Below the pieces are notes generated by a model that saw only the letters and a program-made list of their open reading frames with translations, made no database searches and had not been told where the DNA came from. A DNA stretch of 64,000 nt from Apoda limacodes (Eukaryota > Arthropoda > Insecta > Lepidoptera > Limacodidae), in assembly GCA_946406115.1 (NCBI GenBank), contig OX291543.1:32018815-32082814 (forward strand), written 5' to 3'. A program made the position numbers and the translations under genes. Position 1 is the first letter of the stretch; each line of letters starts with the position of its first letter. Positions 12,652-24,104 of the stretch are shown here, piece by piece.

Positions 12652-14039
12652 CCGTAGTAATAGTAAACGTTTATAAAGTTATTTAAAGCATTTAGTAAAC
12701 TAAATGATCTATATGACGAGATAGGACAGCTAGGGATCAGGACGCTTTTACCCTAACTACGCGAAAAAATGTTCGACATTGCCTCATTAAAAATATTTAT
12801 TAATATAGCAATCGGGAGTCACCTTCATTTTGATAGCCTGCAGAACTTCTTCTACAATGACAAGAGGTAGAGAGTTTTTTGTTGGTTTAGTGCTAAGCAA
12901 GCATTACGACTCTAAGGCCCGGATTAATAGTCGTGACTTAGGAACATTCTAAGACAGAGGCTTGGCTTAGTAAGCGTAATGTAATTCAATGCTACAACGA
13001 ACATAACTGAGGCCCCTGATAATAGTCGTTGCCTAGACATAGTATTACTTATTGCTAAGACATAGGCTTCGCTTAAATAATTTAATAATAAACACTGCTT
13101 TAACACACACACGTTACTAAACATGCTCTTATTCTTAGCTAAGCCTGAGTAACGAAATTTCTTTACTCAGAACAGTCTAAGCAGTAAATGTAATAATAAA
13201 ACATGGATTCTAATGCTCAAATATCCATGAAGTATTTTTTTCTATATGCTTACGTCATCCAATTTAAGGGTACCATAGCCAAATGGGAGAGGTTGATTTT
13301 GAACACTTTGAAAAATATTGAAAATTTTCGGAGTAAACAGAAAACAAACGGCATATGGGCAGCAAGAAATAAATATTTTTTCTCTTTAACGCCGGATTAC
13401 AACTAAAATACTAGAGAATAATAAAATGTGTGAGCTTTTTTGTTGGATATTTAATTAGCTATGATTTTGACATACACAATTTTTTCGTATAAGCAATAAT
13501 TGAGATATAAGCAAAAAACTAAAAAAGGGTACCTTTTTTCCAAGATGGCGGCGCGAGCGCAACAGCTATCGATGGGGACTTTTAGTAAGTTCATCGGTAT
13601 CGATCGATCTTCATGATCACATACACCAAAATTTAAAACTCTACCAACTAATGGTTTTTTTAGCCTAAAAATTTATATAATTTGATATAGTACACTATAC
13701 AGGCATCACATGAATTACAAGTATTGCTTATTGCAATGCAAAATATTATTATTATTATTTTGACTTTAGTTATTGACACATTGTGTTTTGCGTTTAGGAA
13801 AGTGTCTACACTTGGGTCTTGAGTTTTATTTAGATAAGCATTTTATTTGATATCATTTTTTAGGGTTTTCCCCGTTGAAACTACAATGTCCAACTGGTTG
13901 TACGAACGGAAATGTATTGTAAAATCCGAAACGAGAAAAATCGCCAAAGAACCAATTTCAAAGCCACTGACATAGGTCATATAGATAGCAGGCCAGTGGT
14001 AATAGGCAGGCCACATAGCTTGTCGAACCGGTAACCGTT

Positions 14040-14190
14040 GGGAAAGAAAAGTTACTCGAATGGCGACCTCAGATTGGAACATGCAGAGTGGGAAGGCTCC
14101 TACCCAGGTGGAGTGATGACGTCAGTTGTGTAGAGATGTGGGGGAGGGCTACGACAGGGCTCCGCGTAGACACAGTAAGAGGTGTAAAAA
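14040..14190 (+). pseudogene. LINE 3' coding remnant
   Basis: The plus-strand translation gives LEWRPQIG followed by VGRLLPRWSDDV. This matches the 'W(R)P..G...VGRP..RW.DDL' motif found at the C-terminal end of many insect non-LTR retrotransposon polyproteins. It is short, with no conserved catalytic domain left. Confidence 0.5.
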
Positions 14191-14313
14191 AAACAAAAAA
14201 ATATCAAATATATTTAATTATAGCATAGCTCACATGCTGTGAAATAAATCAATCAATCTATTAAATAAAATAAATCTTCCTTAACTGCCGAAAGAAATAA
14301 AAATACTTTTTTT

Positions 14314-14319
14314 TTTATT
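14314..14319 (-). promoter_or_regulatory. Polyadenylation signal AATAAA of GST B
   Basis: The minus-strand AATAAA lies about 135 nt downstream of the GST B stop codon. It is the first clear canonical hexamer on that strand. Confidence 0.45.
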
Positions 14320-14453
14320 TAATTTGTACAGAGTGAGCATAATAAATAAAACAGTTTTAAAAACTGTTCTTCTCTTAACCTAAAATAATCTTAACTTAAG
14401 ATAATGTGTAGGAAAAGTTTTTGTAATTAATGACACTGTCTTAAATATAACCT

Positions 14454-17400
14454 TTAAGGAATAACTGGAGACTTTTCTTTGAACTCCTTTACTTTTGGCA
14501 AAGCGTAAATATCATCGTGGAGTTTCTTGAAACTGGGATACTTGGAGTCAAGATCAGGCATCCTCATCATGGCCTTATACATTCCCGCGAAGACAAAGTC
14601 ACCCCAAGTTAGCTGAAATCATATTACGTCTTAAGCAAATCAATTTTGTATGAGAAAATTCTGCAGCATCTACCCTTAAGGCGCAGTACCTACCTAATTT
14701 CCTCTATATAGGTACAAAATATATTTAAAAAATTGTTACAAATCAATTATTTATAAGATATTTTTAGTACTTTATGATTTATATCTTTTTTTTTTATATT
14801 TTTGGACATTGCACACAAGGCCGTCTGGTCCTAAAGTAAGCAAAGGTTGTGTTATGGATACCAAACAACGAATGCAAATACATATATAACTTTTTGTTTT
14901 AAATACATACGTAAATACACCCAGACTCAAGACAAACACAAATGTTTATCACATAAATGTTTGTCCAGTGCGGGTATCGAACTTTTAGTTAGTGTTTAGT
15001 TTTAACTACATAACTATTTGCGCATAGAAAATTGAATTCTGAACAACTATAAGTTACAATTATTTTCTTCTAAATAGGCATTCTTCTTGACATTATTAAG
15101 GTTTTGGAGAAAAAACCGAATATACATAGACATACTCCTGGATATACTAGCACTAACTTGTGAGTGGTTGCGTTTGTGCATTATTGTTTTCTGATAAAAA
15201 GACCTACATTTTTGCAAACCTCAGAGAGATACTAATTCTATGCTACTGCCAAACTTAACTTGACTAAAATGAACCCACGCATCTAACGTGTGTAGCCTCT
15301 GCGTGCACATCCAACACAACATTGAAATCGTGGCTTTATTGTTAATTTAAAACCTGGCGTATGTGTAACGTTTTCGTAACCTGTACGTTTGCCATGCGAT
15401 TACGTTTAGAATACGCTTATAGGGTATTGCCAATGGGGCTTGCTTACTTTTCCAGCAGCAATGTGACCTTGATTGCTGACAATAATGTCATTCAGCTTCT
15501 TCAGCATGTTCGGGTACAAATTGTTCGAAAACTCCTCATGCTTGCGGTCAGCAATTATCTTGTCGGGCTCGTACTGCACTTGCGCGGCCTCTGATGGCAC
15601 AGAAATCGGTTTAAAAGTTTTTTATATATCCACCAAAAATTATCATTCTACGGAACTCTAAGTTCACATTAGTATTACACGTACTTGGCGCCTTTTTTTG
15701 TTTCAGACTCGACTTTTAAGACAATTATAATTAAAAATTAAGTTATTGTATAGATATTTACTACCTACGTATCTACGAGTAGTACCTATTGTTTTTATCA
15801 TGTTTTTATAAGTAGCTTGAAAATCAAATATCGCATGATTATGAGTATTATGACACAATTAAGTAGATAACAACCTAGGTACTAATTTCAATTCCGGGAA
15901 TATTGATGATAACTTATAAATTTTTGCATTAAATTTTATCAGCGAATTGCACTTGGCCAAAGATTATATATCTAACAAAAAGAAGCGACTCTTGTGTGCT
16001 CGACAGGGAGCGTATTCCACAACCTAAGCGGTCGCAGGGGGTGGTAATATAATAAATCTTTTAGGTGACTATATATATATGTATGTTTTATAATTTATTA
16101 AGTTAAAACTAGAAAACGGCGCTAGAAAATAAACTTAGTTCCCGATTGTGGGCTTTCAATGTATCGTGCTGTAGGGATAGCTGATGATAAATGCTAGGTG
16201 GTACCATAATGTACAAGAAAAAAACCGGTCGAGTGCGAGTCGGAGTTCCGTAAAAGGTAAACTGTATTGAGGGACCAACTTAACTTTGCCGTTGGACAAT
16301 TGCTGTCCCAATACATCGATATAGGTCACGGTTAGTTTACCAACCAAATTTTATAATCAGAAAAAAAAATGTGATGTAACAACAAATTTATGGTTTTTAG
16401 ATTTTTTTCTTTATGCGTGCTACATGGCATAGCTTCTTGCCAAATTTCATGATTCTAGGTCAACGGGAAGTACCCCATAGGTTTTAATTTATTTGTGTCA
16501 TAATATGCGACAAAAATAACCGTATTTTGGGTACATTTTTTATTGCATTGACTTAGAAGCTTGATTTTTTTTATAACTATAAGTGACCATAGAGTTTAGT
16601 ATTTATTATTAATTTCAACTTGATACCTCGTAGCTAGAGAATAAAATCCCGGGATCCCGGCCGTTTTCAGGCCCCGAAAATCCCGGGCTCATCTCGGGAT
16701 TTTCGATATTGTAACAAACAGGTCTAGTTTGCGTTCCGTAGTCCGTTGCGCCTTGACAAATAACTTTGCCTAGATTATTTAAATAGTATTTATTACATAA
16801 CGACAAAACCAACCCTTAGATACGCCGTCCAATACGTACTATACAAATACAGCCCTAATAATATGTTTGTTGTAGAACTTAGAAGGTATCGAGATTTTCG
16901 GGGATATAACGAGCCAACAGGGGAATCACCCAATCACCTCATACCATAATATTGTTGTGGGGTATTTCCCTGTACGAGATTATAAATACTGAATCAGATA
17001 TAATACCTGAGCGAGCATTTCAGCTGCTGCTTTTCTTGGCAATAAACTACGACGCGGGCTTGGAAGTCAAACACTGGATGCTTTGGTATTTCTGCGATTG
17101 TATTTTCAAATTTTTTGTCTATTTTCTTTACTTAATATGTATATTGTGATTTGTCTTGTGTGTGAAACGATATTAAAAATATTTTTTAAGAAATTACTCA
17201 AGTTTTTTTTATTTTAGCCCAATCAGAAACCACATAGTTTAATGCCGGGATAGTCCCGAGATCCCGGGATTACGCATAAAAAATCCCTTAATCGCGATAA
17301 ATAAACATGCTCGGGATTGTATTCTCTACTCGTAGCTTGTACGATCTTGAATTCACATGTTTATGTCTAAATTTCATTTGCCTAATTTTTAGTTATATTT

Positions 17401-20400
17401 AGAGAAGTAAATTTACTTACTGGCCCTAATATCATTCAAAAACTCAATGTTCTGGTCAATCTCGAAGTCCTCCTCAGCATCAGCTCCGACCAAGCCGTAT
17501 TTTCGACCCAAGAACCGCGCGATGGGGACACTCTGAGCGTATTGTTTGCCATCAATTTCTAGAACCGGCATTTGCCCAAATTTCGTCTCTGCAAAAAGAA
17601 AAGTAACAATTCTACTACAGAGGCATTCATTAGCGTACCGAAGATTGGGCAGGGATAAACTCCTCCCAATGAACAATCATATTATGGGGTTGTCCATAAA
17701 TTACGTGAGGCGATTAGTCGAGCAGAATCTCACGCAATCTCACCTGGCGGAGAGGGGGTAGATTTGCGAAAAAGCTGTGTTAAATAACGCTAAATGCTAC
17801 ACAGTAACAATTATCTTTTTTTAATAATCAATTAACGCCACAAAGTAGCAAGTTCTGTTTTTTTAAATATATCCAACGCAATCATGCACTGATTAACGTA
17901 TTTACACTAAAGATACGCATTTTCAAAATTCTTACGTGAGATGAGGGTAGGAGGGAGGGGTTGCAGCCAAATCTCACGACATCCCACCAAAGGGGTCTAA
18001 AAATCGCCAAAGCACTTCACGTGATTTATGTATTACCCCCCCTGCCCCCTTACCTATGTGATTCTCCAAAACCCGATAGTAATAATCCTATTATTTACAT
18101 GAAATGCACAATTTTGAACGTTTCACACAGCGCCATCTGGTCCCAAACTAAACAAAGCTTGTATTATAAAAACCAGATAACGCGCAACGGATATAAATAC
18201 ATATATACTTTGTTTTGGAAATACATACATAAATACACCCAGACACAAGACAAACACATATCCACCCCCTCTGCATAGCAGCCGGCCGTACTACCAACTA
18301 GGCTGCGTGCGAGTTCAGTAGGAATATGCTTTAGCAAAGTCGTCAACAGGAAGATGATTTGGGATTCGAACCACCAGATTAAAATTATTTTGTAAATATC
18401 TAGAAGTGGTTTTATATGAATAAATTTTATATATAAATTATATTACACTTACGGCTTCATTGGCCTACCTAAAATATTTTTATTTTATAATTTCTTGTTC
18501 ATAGCCTAGTTCGTATGGGAATGGATTAAAAAGGCCATGTTCTTTAATAAGTGTAGTTAGAAACGCAAATCTGTTAAGTACAGAACTTCAAAGACATCCT
18601 AGATCTTAGTACTTGATATAAATTTTTGTTTTTATAGTTTGATATATTTTGATACCTTTTGTTATTGTTTACTTCTAGCCATTCTGATGAAAAAGGGTCT
18701 TGACTGACAGACAGACAACAAAGTCTTTTTTGATAAGGGTTCTCTAAGCTGTTTTAACCTTTTTAGGTACGGACCCCTGAAAATGTTGATAGTTTAAAAT
18801 AACCAACACAGAAACAAGAACTATGTAGAACACTTGATATGATATTTTATCTATTTAGTATCACATATGTCAACAGTGTGATAGTGGAGTTACAAAGCTC
18901 TTACGAGGCACAATACCATTTGTAGTGTGATAGTACCTACACCTGCACAATATCTGTTATTTACGAATACACACAGACAACGTCAGTAATTATACACAAA
19001 TAGAAGTATTGTAATACCGGAATTGGATTGAAATAGTTCAAGTTTTACTTATTCACTAAATTTTAAATTTTAAAAATATTTTTAGTTGTTAGTGCTGATT
19101 GTGACTTTTAGACAGAGCTGTTACTTTAACCATCTTAGAATGAATAGAAGTATTAAATACCAAATACGGACTTTTAAAGCCTCAAACGCAGGCCAGTGAG
19201 CTATCACCATTTTCAATCACCTACAACAAAAACTGTGCATAATATGTCATGTGAATTGTGCACGTTATCATAGGCCCTTGAAATTAATATGTCACATGAT
19301 TTATACACATTATCATAAGCCTTTGAAATTAATATGTTACAAGATTTGTAGGTACACATTTTCATAGTCCCTTGAAATTAATAAGTCACATGACCTTTAC
19401 ACATTTTAAAGGCCTTTGAAATAATAAGTCACATAATTTGTGCACATTTTCATAAGCCCTTTAAATATATATATGTCACATGATTTGTACTAATTTTGCA
19501 TAGGTCATTGTAATTTGATCAAGCCAAACAAGGATTATATATGATTTAGATCAGGGATGCCCAAACTATTTTGGACAAGATACCCCTTTACCAAAGGCCC
19601 CATAGCCAAATAAAAAAAATAATTACGAAATATAACATATAGACATAGAATTCAATTAATATCAAGTGTATTTGATAATTATTAATACAAAATATGTGAA
19701 AATACTGAAGTAGGCAATGATTATTTCAAAAAAATATCAAAATCGCAAACTAAGATAAAAAAATAAAAATTCAGTGTGATGGATGGCTCCCCTCAAAATA
19801 AGTTTATGTTTATATCAACCCCTGGGTAACCAATAATGACAACTTAGGGAATACCTGATTTAGATTAATTTATTTCCAAAAATTTACAAAATAAATTGTA
19901 AATAAAAAATATTTTATTTGTTTTACATCAAGATCATTCATCAAGAGGTGCAGATAGGTAATATAAAGCTAGCGAATTATTTGATCAAATAATTGGGTGC
20001 TATCCTTGTTGTTATACTCTGGAAAATAATGCCCTATCAGAAATTGATATTACCGCATAATTTTTAATTTTGTTTACTTTTTTCCACCAATTTCTGAATT
20101 GCATCTGTTTGTGCACATAAGTAAAGATTTCTATTAGGCATGGGGTTCTTGCTTCCGAGAGGTTAATATATTATGCAGAGTTGTTTTTTTATTCCACATA
20201 TAGTGGACTACAGTCTATGATAATCAAGAATTGTTGTGAGAAACCTCTAGATCCCAACACTTTACAGTTCAGCACAGCACTCACCGACACACACAAATAA
20301 TTACTGGCACAAACATAACATATTCTTATCTACTTACTTGGCTTGAATGCGGCCCATTCTTCCATCGTTATATGCTTATCTTCGAAATCTTCACCGCCAT

Positions 20401-20470
20401 ATGCCATCAATAAACGGTTTCCTTCTCCCAGAGCCTTTACGGGAAAGTAATAGTACACAGTCTTTGGCAT
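14454..20470 (-). CDS. GSTS: Sigma-class glutathione S-transferase, gene B (4 coding exons)
   Basis: Coding exons on the minus strand are 20470..20338, 17588..17421, 15590..15448 and 14612..14454, encoding 200 residues. Exon sizes (133, 168, 143, 159) and phases match genes A and C, which marks this as a tandem paralogue. The N-terminal domain begins [17 protein letters not shown] and has catalytic Tyr8, Leu14, Trp39, Lys43 and the complete sigma-class G-site pairs Gln50-Met51 and Gln63-Ser64. Exon 4 opens with LTWGDF, the helix N-capping box. Donors are GTAAGT/GTAAGC, and the acceptor before the ATG is 3 nt away, implying a non-coding upstream exon. Introns of 2749, 1830 and 835 nt are filled with SINE, hAT-like and fold-back insertions. 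The frame is intact, so the gene is probably functional. Expected role: glutathione conjugation or peroxidase activity in xenobiotic and lipid-peroxide metabolism. Confidence 0.92.
14785..14990 (-). repeat. tRNA-derived SINE in GST B intron 3
   Basis: Read on the minus strand it runs from a B-box-like 'gttcgatacccgcac' through 'tgtttgtcttgagtctgggt' to a T/A-rich tail. It shares its body with copies at 18108-18310, 46475-46640 and 51482-51740. It is truncated before the A box. Confidence 0.65.
16205..16600 (-). repeat. Lepidopteran dispersed repeat in GST B intron 2
   Basis: It opens with 'ccggtcgagtgcgagtcgga' and 'gttccgtaaaagg', then carries the body seen at 52310-53110 in the opposite orientation ('tcaacgggaagtaccccata', 'atatgcgacaaaaat', 'ttgacttagaagcttgattt'). 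It is non-coding. Confidence 0.6.
16635..17328. mobile_element. hAT-like non-autonomous element in GST B intron 2
   Basis: The 694-bp element starts tagagaataaaatcccgg, and its other end read on the minus strand is tagagaatacaatcccg. It is flanked by the exact 8-bp target duplication ctcgtagc (16627-16634 and 17329-17336), the length used by hAT transposases. Subterminal cccggga motifs are iterated near both ends. An internal 65-codon frame (16952..17149) is not recognisable as transposase, so I treat the element as non-autonomous. Confidence 0.85.
17686..18046. mobile_element. MITE-like element with ggggttgtccataaatta end
   Basis: The left end, ggggttgtccataaattacg followed by tgagg, matches the reverse complement of the right end, gggggtaatacataaatcac then gtgaag. 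Both are imperfect inverted termini of about 28 bp. The interior contains two 'atctcacg'-type motifs and no coding sequence. Target duplication is not clear. It lies in GST B intron 1. Confidence 0.6.
18108..18310 (-). repeat. tRNA-derived SINE in GST B intron 1
   Basis: On the minus strand an A-box-like 'cctagttggtagtac' at the head is followed by 'tgtttgtcttgtgtctgggt' and an AT-rich tail. The B box is largely deleted in this copy, although it is intact at 51482-51740. Confidence 0.65.
19230..19500. repeat. Minisatellite, about 45-55 bp unit, roughly six copies
   Basis: Diverged units share 'ttgaaattaatatgtcaca', 'tgatttgtacacatt' and 'tcataagcc'. Unit starts lie near 19274, 19320, 19371, 19411 and 19457. 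Length varies through small indels. It is intronic in GST B. Confidence 0.7.
19552..19857. mobile_element. hAT-like MITE in GST B intron 1
   Basis: The 306-bp element begins cagggatgcccaaactattt, and its other end read on the minus strand begins caggtattccctaagttgtc. It is flanked by the exact 8-bp duplication atttagat (19544-19551 and 19858-19865). The CAG start, 8-bp target site and lack of coding sequence fit a non-autonomous hAT element. Confidence 0.8.
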
Positions 20471-20804
20471 TTTCTGTAAATAATAATAATAACATTGTAC
20501 ACAAAAAGATTTATTTTAGGTATTGTATACTGAAGCAATTTCAGGACATTTATGCTATTAATGCTTTTATGCAAACTGCTAGCCAGAATCACGCCTTTGT
20601 TTCAAGATAAATAAATTAGCAAGAAACTCTATTATGGTTGGTAGTTGACGCCAGACAAAATTTAAGAAAAATAAATAAACACCCAAAATAGTCAGACAAA
20701 ACCCCGGAAAGACAAAAATATTTATTAATGGAGAGGAAAAGAAAACTTAAACAAAACTCGCTCACAGATTAACATATTTAGCAAGCTCAATATACTTATA
20801 CTCT

Positions 20805-20950
20805 TATCTGTGAGCTCAGTGTGTCATCTGGAAGACATCCACTGCTGTACGTAGGCCTGCTCCATATGTACAGCTTCCTGTGGCTCTAACCAGATCGTCT
20901 GTCCACCTGATATGAGAGCGTCCTAAGCTGTCTCCCGATCCGTGGTATTG
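20805..20950 (-). pseudogene. LINE 3' coding remnant
   Basis: The minus-strand translation contains IRWTDDLVRATG, the 'RW.DDL' motif from the C-terminus of insect non-LTR retrotransposon polyproteins, followed in another frame by YVQQWM. A related plus-strand tail (LWRHMGEAYVQQW) is at 31680-31750. Frameshifted and 5'-truncated. Confidence 0.55.
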
Positions 20951-22014
20951 TATTCCGTATTTTAAAATTTATATATTGCTTGGAAAGAAAGCATGTTATA
21001 ATGTAGAATAATTAATTACTAAGAAATAACACAAAATATTGGCAACCTTTAAAAAGTTTTAGAAGAGTATCTACTGAGTAGGTACTTAGTTTCTGGCTGG
21101 CTTTAATTAATAGAAAACAACATTGTAACCAGTGTGCTGAGTATGAGTTTTGTCTATTACTATCGTTTGCGTCAACGAAATTATTAATGTATCGAAAAAA
21201 AGCAGTTGCGGGCGAATTTTGAAACATTTTTTCTCTGCACTTTAATCGAATACGCGAACGCGATAGTAAGAGTTAAAAATTCACACTAGGTATGTAGCAG
21301 TAGATTATTTAGGTTTGACGAAATAAAAAAGGTATCCGAAGCTCTTGTTTTATTTATTATTTTATACCTATATAATATGACTGCAAAATCTATTTCTTTG
21401 TCACATTTAATTTAAAAACAATAATTAAAAAACCTATAACATTTAGTTCCTAGTGTAGACTAGTGTTTATTTGCTAATTTCTACAATTATTATTACAATA
21501 TACTAGCTATTGATTATAACACTTGTTTTATTTTTACACCTAAACCTTTCCTAAAATTGATTTTTCCGGCTTCAGTTACACAAAAAATATTGAGAATATA
21601 TTGCAAGAGTATCCAGTTAAAACTATGTGTAACTGTAGTTGGAAAAAACAAAAATAAAAAACAGCTAATCTAGAGAGATATTGTATTATCGACCCGAGAG
21701 CACATCACTATTATTATCGATATCGACAATCATTGTTGTGTTACATCACTAGTTGAAGTTAAAGTTAATCTTTCCGTTTGTGTTGAATACTCAAATTTCC
21801 TATATGTGACCCTTTCTGACAGATTGTCCTATCTGTACTTGTACATAATACTATATAATTTGTGAGCTCAATTCAATTCGCAGCAAAAAAAATAGTACTG
21901 AGTGTTACCAGTTACGAAAAAATTAAATAGAGATACCCTTTGCTTAAGAATTTTAGCTTCCCTGCAAGACCTATTAAGCTACGGTCGTTTTTTGACACCG
22001 GCAGCTGCTCGCGG

Positions 22015-22290
22015 GTTAGGAATATAACATTCCATACCAGCCAGGATTGTCTCGGTGACTTCGGGTGCGCAGACGTAACTTAGTTGGCCCAGATGAATTG
22101 GGTTGTGTGCATGACACTTGAGTCCGAACAAGACAGTGGTCCGAGGAGCCTAAAGGTGCCTCCACTGAGACGGAATATCCATCCGGACGTGTAGTCAGCA
22201 GAAGGTCTAGTAAGGAGCTCGTATTGTTCTCTATATCTGGTATTCTCGTTGGAGAAAGTACACATCTTTTGTTCGACGGCAAACAGAAGA
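22015..22290 (-). pseudogene. Non-LTR retrotransposon endonuclease fragment (jockey-like)
   Basis: The minus-strand frame reads PTRIPDIENNTSSLLDLLLT, then GSSDHCLVRTQV. These are the C-terminal motifs of the apurinic-type endonuclease of jockey-like LINEs, where SDH is the catalytic triplet. Upstream endonuclease and all reverse transcriptase sequence are missing here. Related family fragments occur at 32565-33230 and 54845-55608. Confidence 0.75.
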
Positions 22291-22309
22291 AAATCTACTT
22301 AATGCAACC

Positions 22310-22800
22310 ACATCCGATAAAAGTAATGTATAGCAACAAGTGCCTCCTTCAAAAATTTTAGAACCACTGCCAGAGTTGAATAGCCCTGCTCAAAATAATC
22401 CGAAATCAGCGAGGACCAATTCTCAAGAACAATCACAAGAAACGTGCCATCGCCATTAATTGATTGCGAAAGTTCAGTTAGCAAACTAGAGCTTTCTAAT
22501 CCTAACAGCAGGGATAGATTGTTATCACCTACTACTGGAGTCTGGAGAAAACTGCAACATGATTTCCTCGAACCAACAACTTCCAGACCAAGCCTATTAG
22601 TTTCTTCTTTTGCGACTGACGAGGATTCTCTGTAAGCTGGAATGATTCGATTGTTGATCCTATGAAGAAGAAAATGTACAGATTCGACTGACTGTGGAGA
22701 AAGACTGCAGGTTGATTGTGAAAATAGTAGTACAGATGTAGACATAGAAAGCATTTACTTTTTTCACTGCTTTAAAACTTTAAATTTTTTGATTGATTAT
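22310..22800 (+). pseudogene. Unidentified gene-like remnant, frameshifted
   Basis: Plus-strand peptides in different frames have protein-like, Ser/Pro/acidic composition: PPSKILEPLPELNSPAQNN, then SPTTGVWRKLQHDFLEPTT (in the frame 22444..22635), then LQVDCENSSTDVDIES. An AATAAA lies downstream near 23019. I do not recognise the family. A decayed host gene or transposon gene is possible. The minus strand has a 151-codon open frame (22299..22754) over the same bases, which looks like a shadow. Confidence 0.25.
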
Positions 22801-23504
22801 AAATACTTACATTTTACGTAATTTTTAGTTTGTTTTAACTTCTTAGAAGACAAATATTTGGTTTTTTTTATCACTTTCGGACATGTTGATTAAAAATTTT
22901 GTTTTCTAGATTTTCTTGTATAATTTTTCATAATGTTTGTTTTACTTAAGGCTAATTTTGGATTTCATCGAAGTACAATTTGCTGATAAGACATATTTGT
23001 TATAATTGTATGGATGTTAAATAAAATTATTGGTAAATGACTGAAATGACAAAACTTATTTCTTTATTCATTACATTCTTTAATTACTTTATCACTTATT
23101 TTAAATTAGATGATAGGTTATGTAATATTTTACATCTTAATTACTTCTTAATTTCATACACTTAACCAATTATAATTTGAAGTAAATGCAGTACTTTTTG
23201 AGTTTATCCCGAACATACATACAGAAAAACAGAGAAACAGACAAATAGACAAACAGACAAAAATTCTAAAAACTATATTTTTTGCTTCGGTATCGATTGC
23301 AGATCACACCCCAAGTATTCTTTAAAAAAAATATTCAATGTATAGTTTTGACTTTCCTACCATTTTATTATATTTATAGATTACATAAAGCTATTAAAAA
23401 ATATTGATGTTAAAAAATTTCGTTCCTTCTTAGATATGACGGGGTTCTGAATCTCCAAGTAGCACTGGCAACACTGGTTCTAAGTGCGATTTAAACAATG
23501 GAGA

Positions 23505-23660
23505 CATGATTTTGCTTGTTTATTTTTTAAATTTAGTCTAGTAGGATTCGATGACAAATTTTAGCAGCTTTTACGAAAGATCTGTGAAGAATTATGCATC
23601 GAAAACTTATAGAGGATGAAATGAAAACAATAAGCAAGTAACGGCGAGCAAAATGTGAAA
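23505..23660 (+). repeat. Dispersed repeat, copy 1, upstream of methyltransferase gene
   Basis: 'ttttagcagcttttacgaaa', 'gaagaattatgcatcgaaa', 'acaataagcaagtaacg' align base by base, with small gaps, to 63090-63190 upstream of the Nse3-like exon. It is non-coding in both places. Confidence 0.5.
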
Positions 23661-24104
23661 ATTTTTAGTCAGAGCTCCGACAACTAATGATTTTTGGCGT
23701 CATAATGTGTCTATGCTACACTATATGGATTCAATTTCCAACAGCCTTCCAGAGCTTGTTTTGAAGCTTGGACAAATTAAAAAAAAAAAAAATCTGCTTG
23801 GTTTTGTAAACAAACGCATAGATTTACATATTAGTCGCTAGCTTTCTAAACAAACTTATATTGTTCTCTTTGCAGTGCCTCATAATTCTTTAATAATATT
23901 TGTGGATGCTTCTGTGGGTATTGGTGTTTTTATTCTTAAATTATTCTCTTTGGTACATACCTACTGGTTTTTCTTAACCTTGATTTAATCAGTGTCAAAT
24001 TGTTCATACTTTCCGAGTTTATTTCAAAGAAAAAGAAAATACATACTTAAGTTTTATTTATGCCTTGTAAACCGTATCATTAACCTATTTAAAAAAAAAT
24101 TAAA

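Larger units (their letters stand above)
6853..14453. other. Intergenic region between GST A and GST B
   Basis: No intact gene was found. The recognisable contents are listed separately: a TTAA-edged palindrome, a LINE 3' end, a possible hAT-like element, an A-tailed repeat, two unidentified short open frames and a LINE 3' coding remnant. The stretches 7170-9735 and 12650-14030 show only AT-rich sequence with homopolymers and an (AT)n run near 9450-9462. A non-coding first exon of GST A may lie in this region but cannot be placed. Confidence 0.6.
20471..24104. other. Intergenic region between GST B and the methyltransferase gene
   Basis: Retroelement remnants occupy 20805-20950 and 22015-22290. 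A gene-like decayed stretch lies at 22310-22800. A repeat shared with the Nse3 upstream region lies at 23505-23660. The rest (20950-22010, 22800-23500, 23660-24104) is AT-rich sequence in which I see no gene. The methyltransferase promoter should lie in the last few hundred bases, but no motif stands out. Confidence 0.6.

Noticed and set aside
22299..22754. A 151-codon minus-strand frame
   Set aside because: Low-information Leu/Ser composition and no recognised motif. The plus-strand peptides over the same bases look more protein-like.
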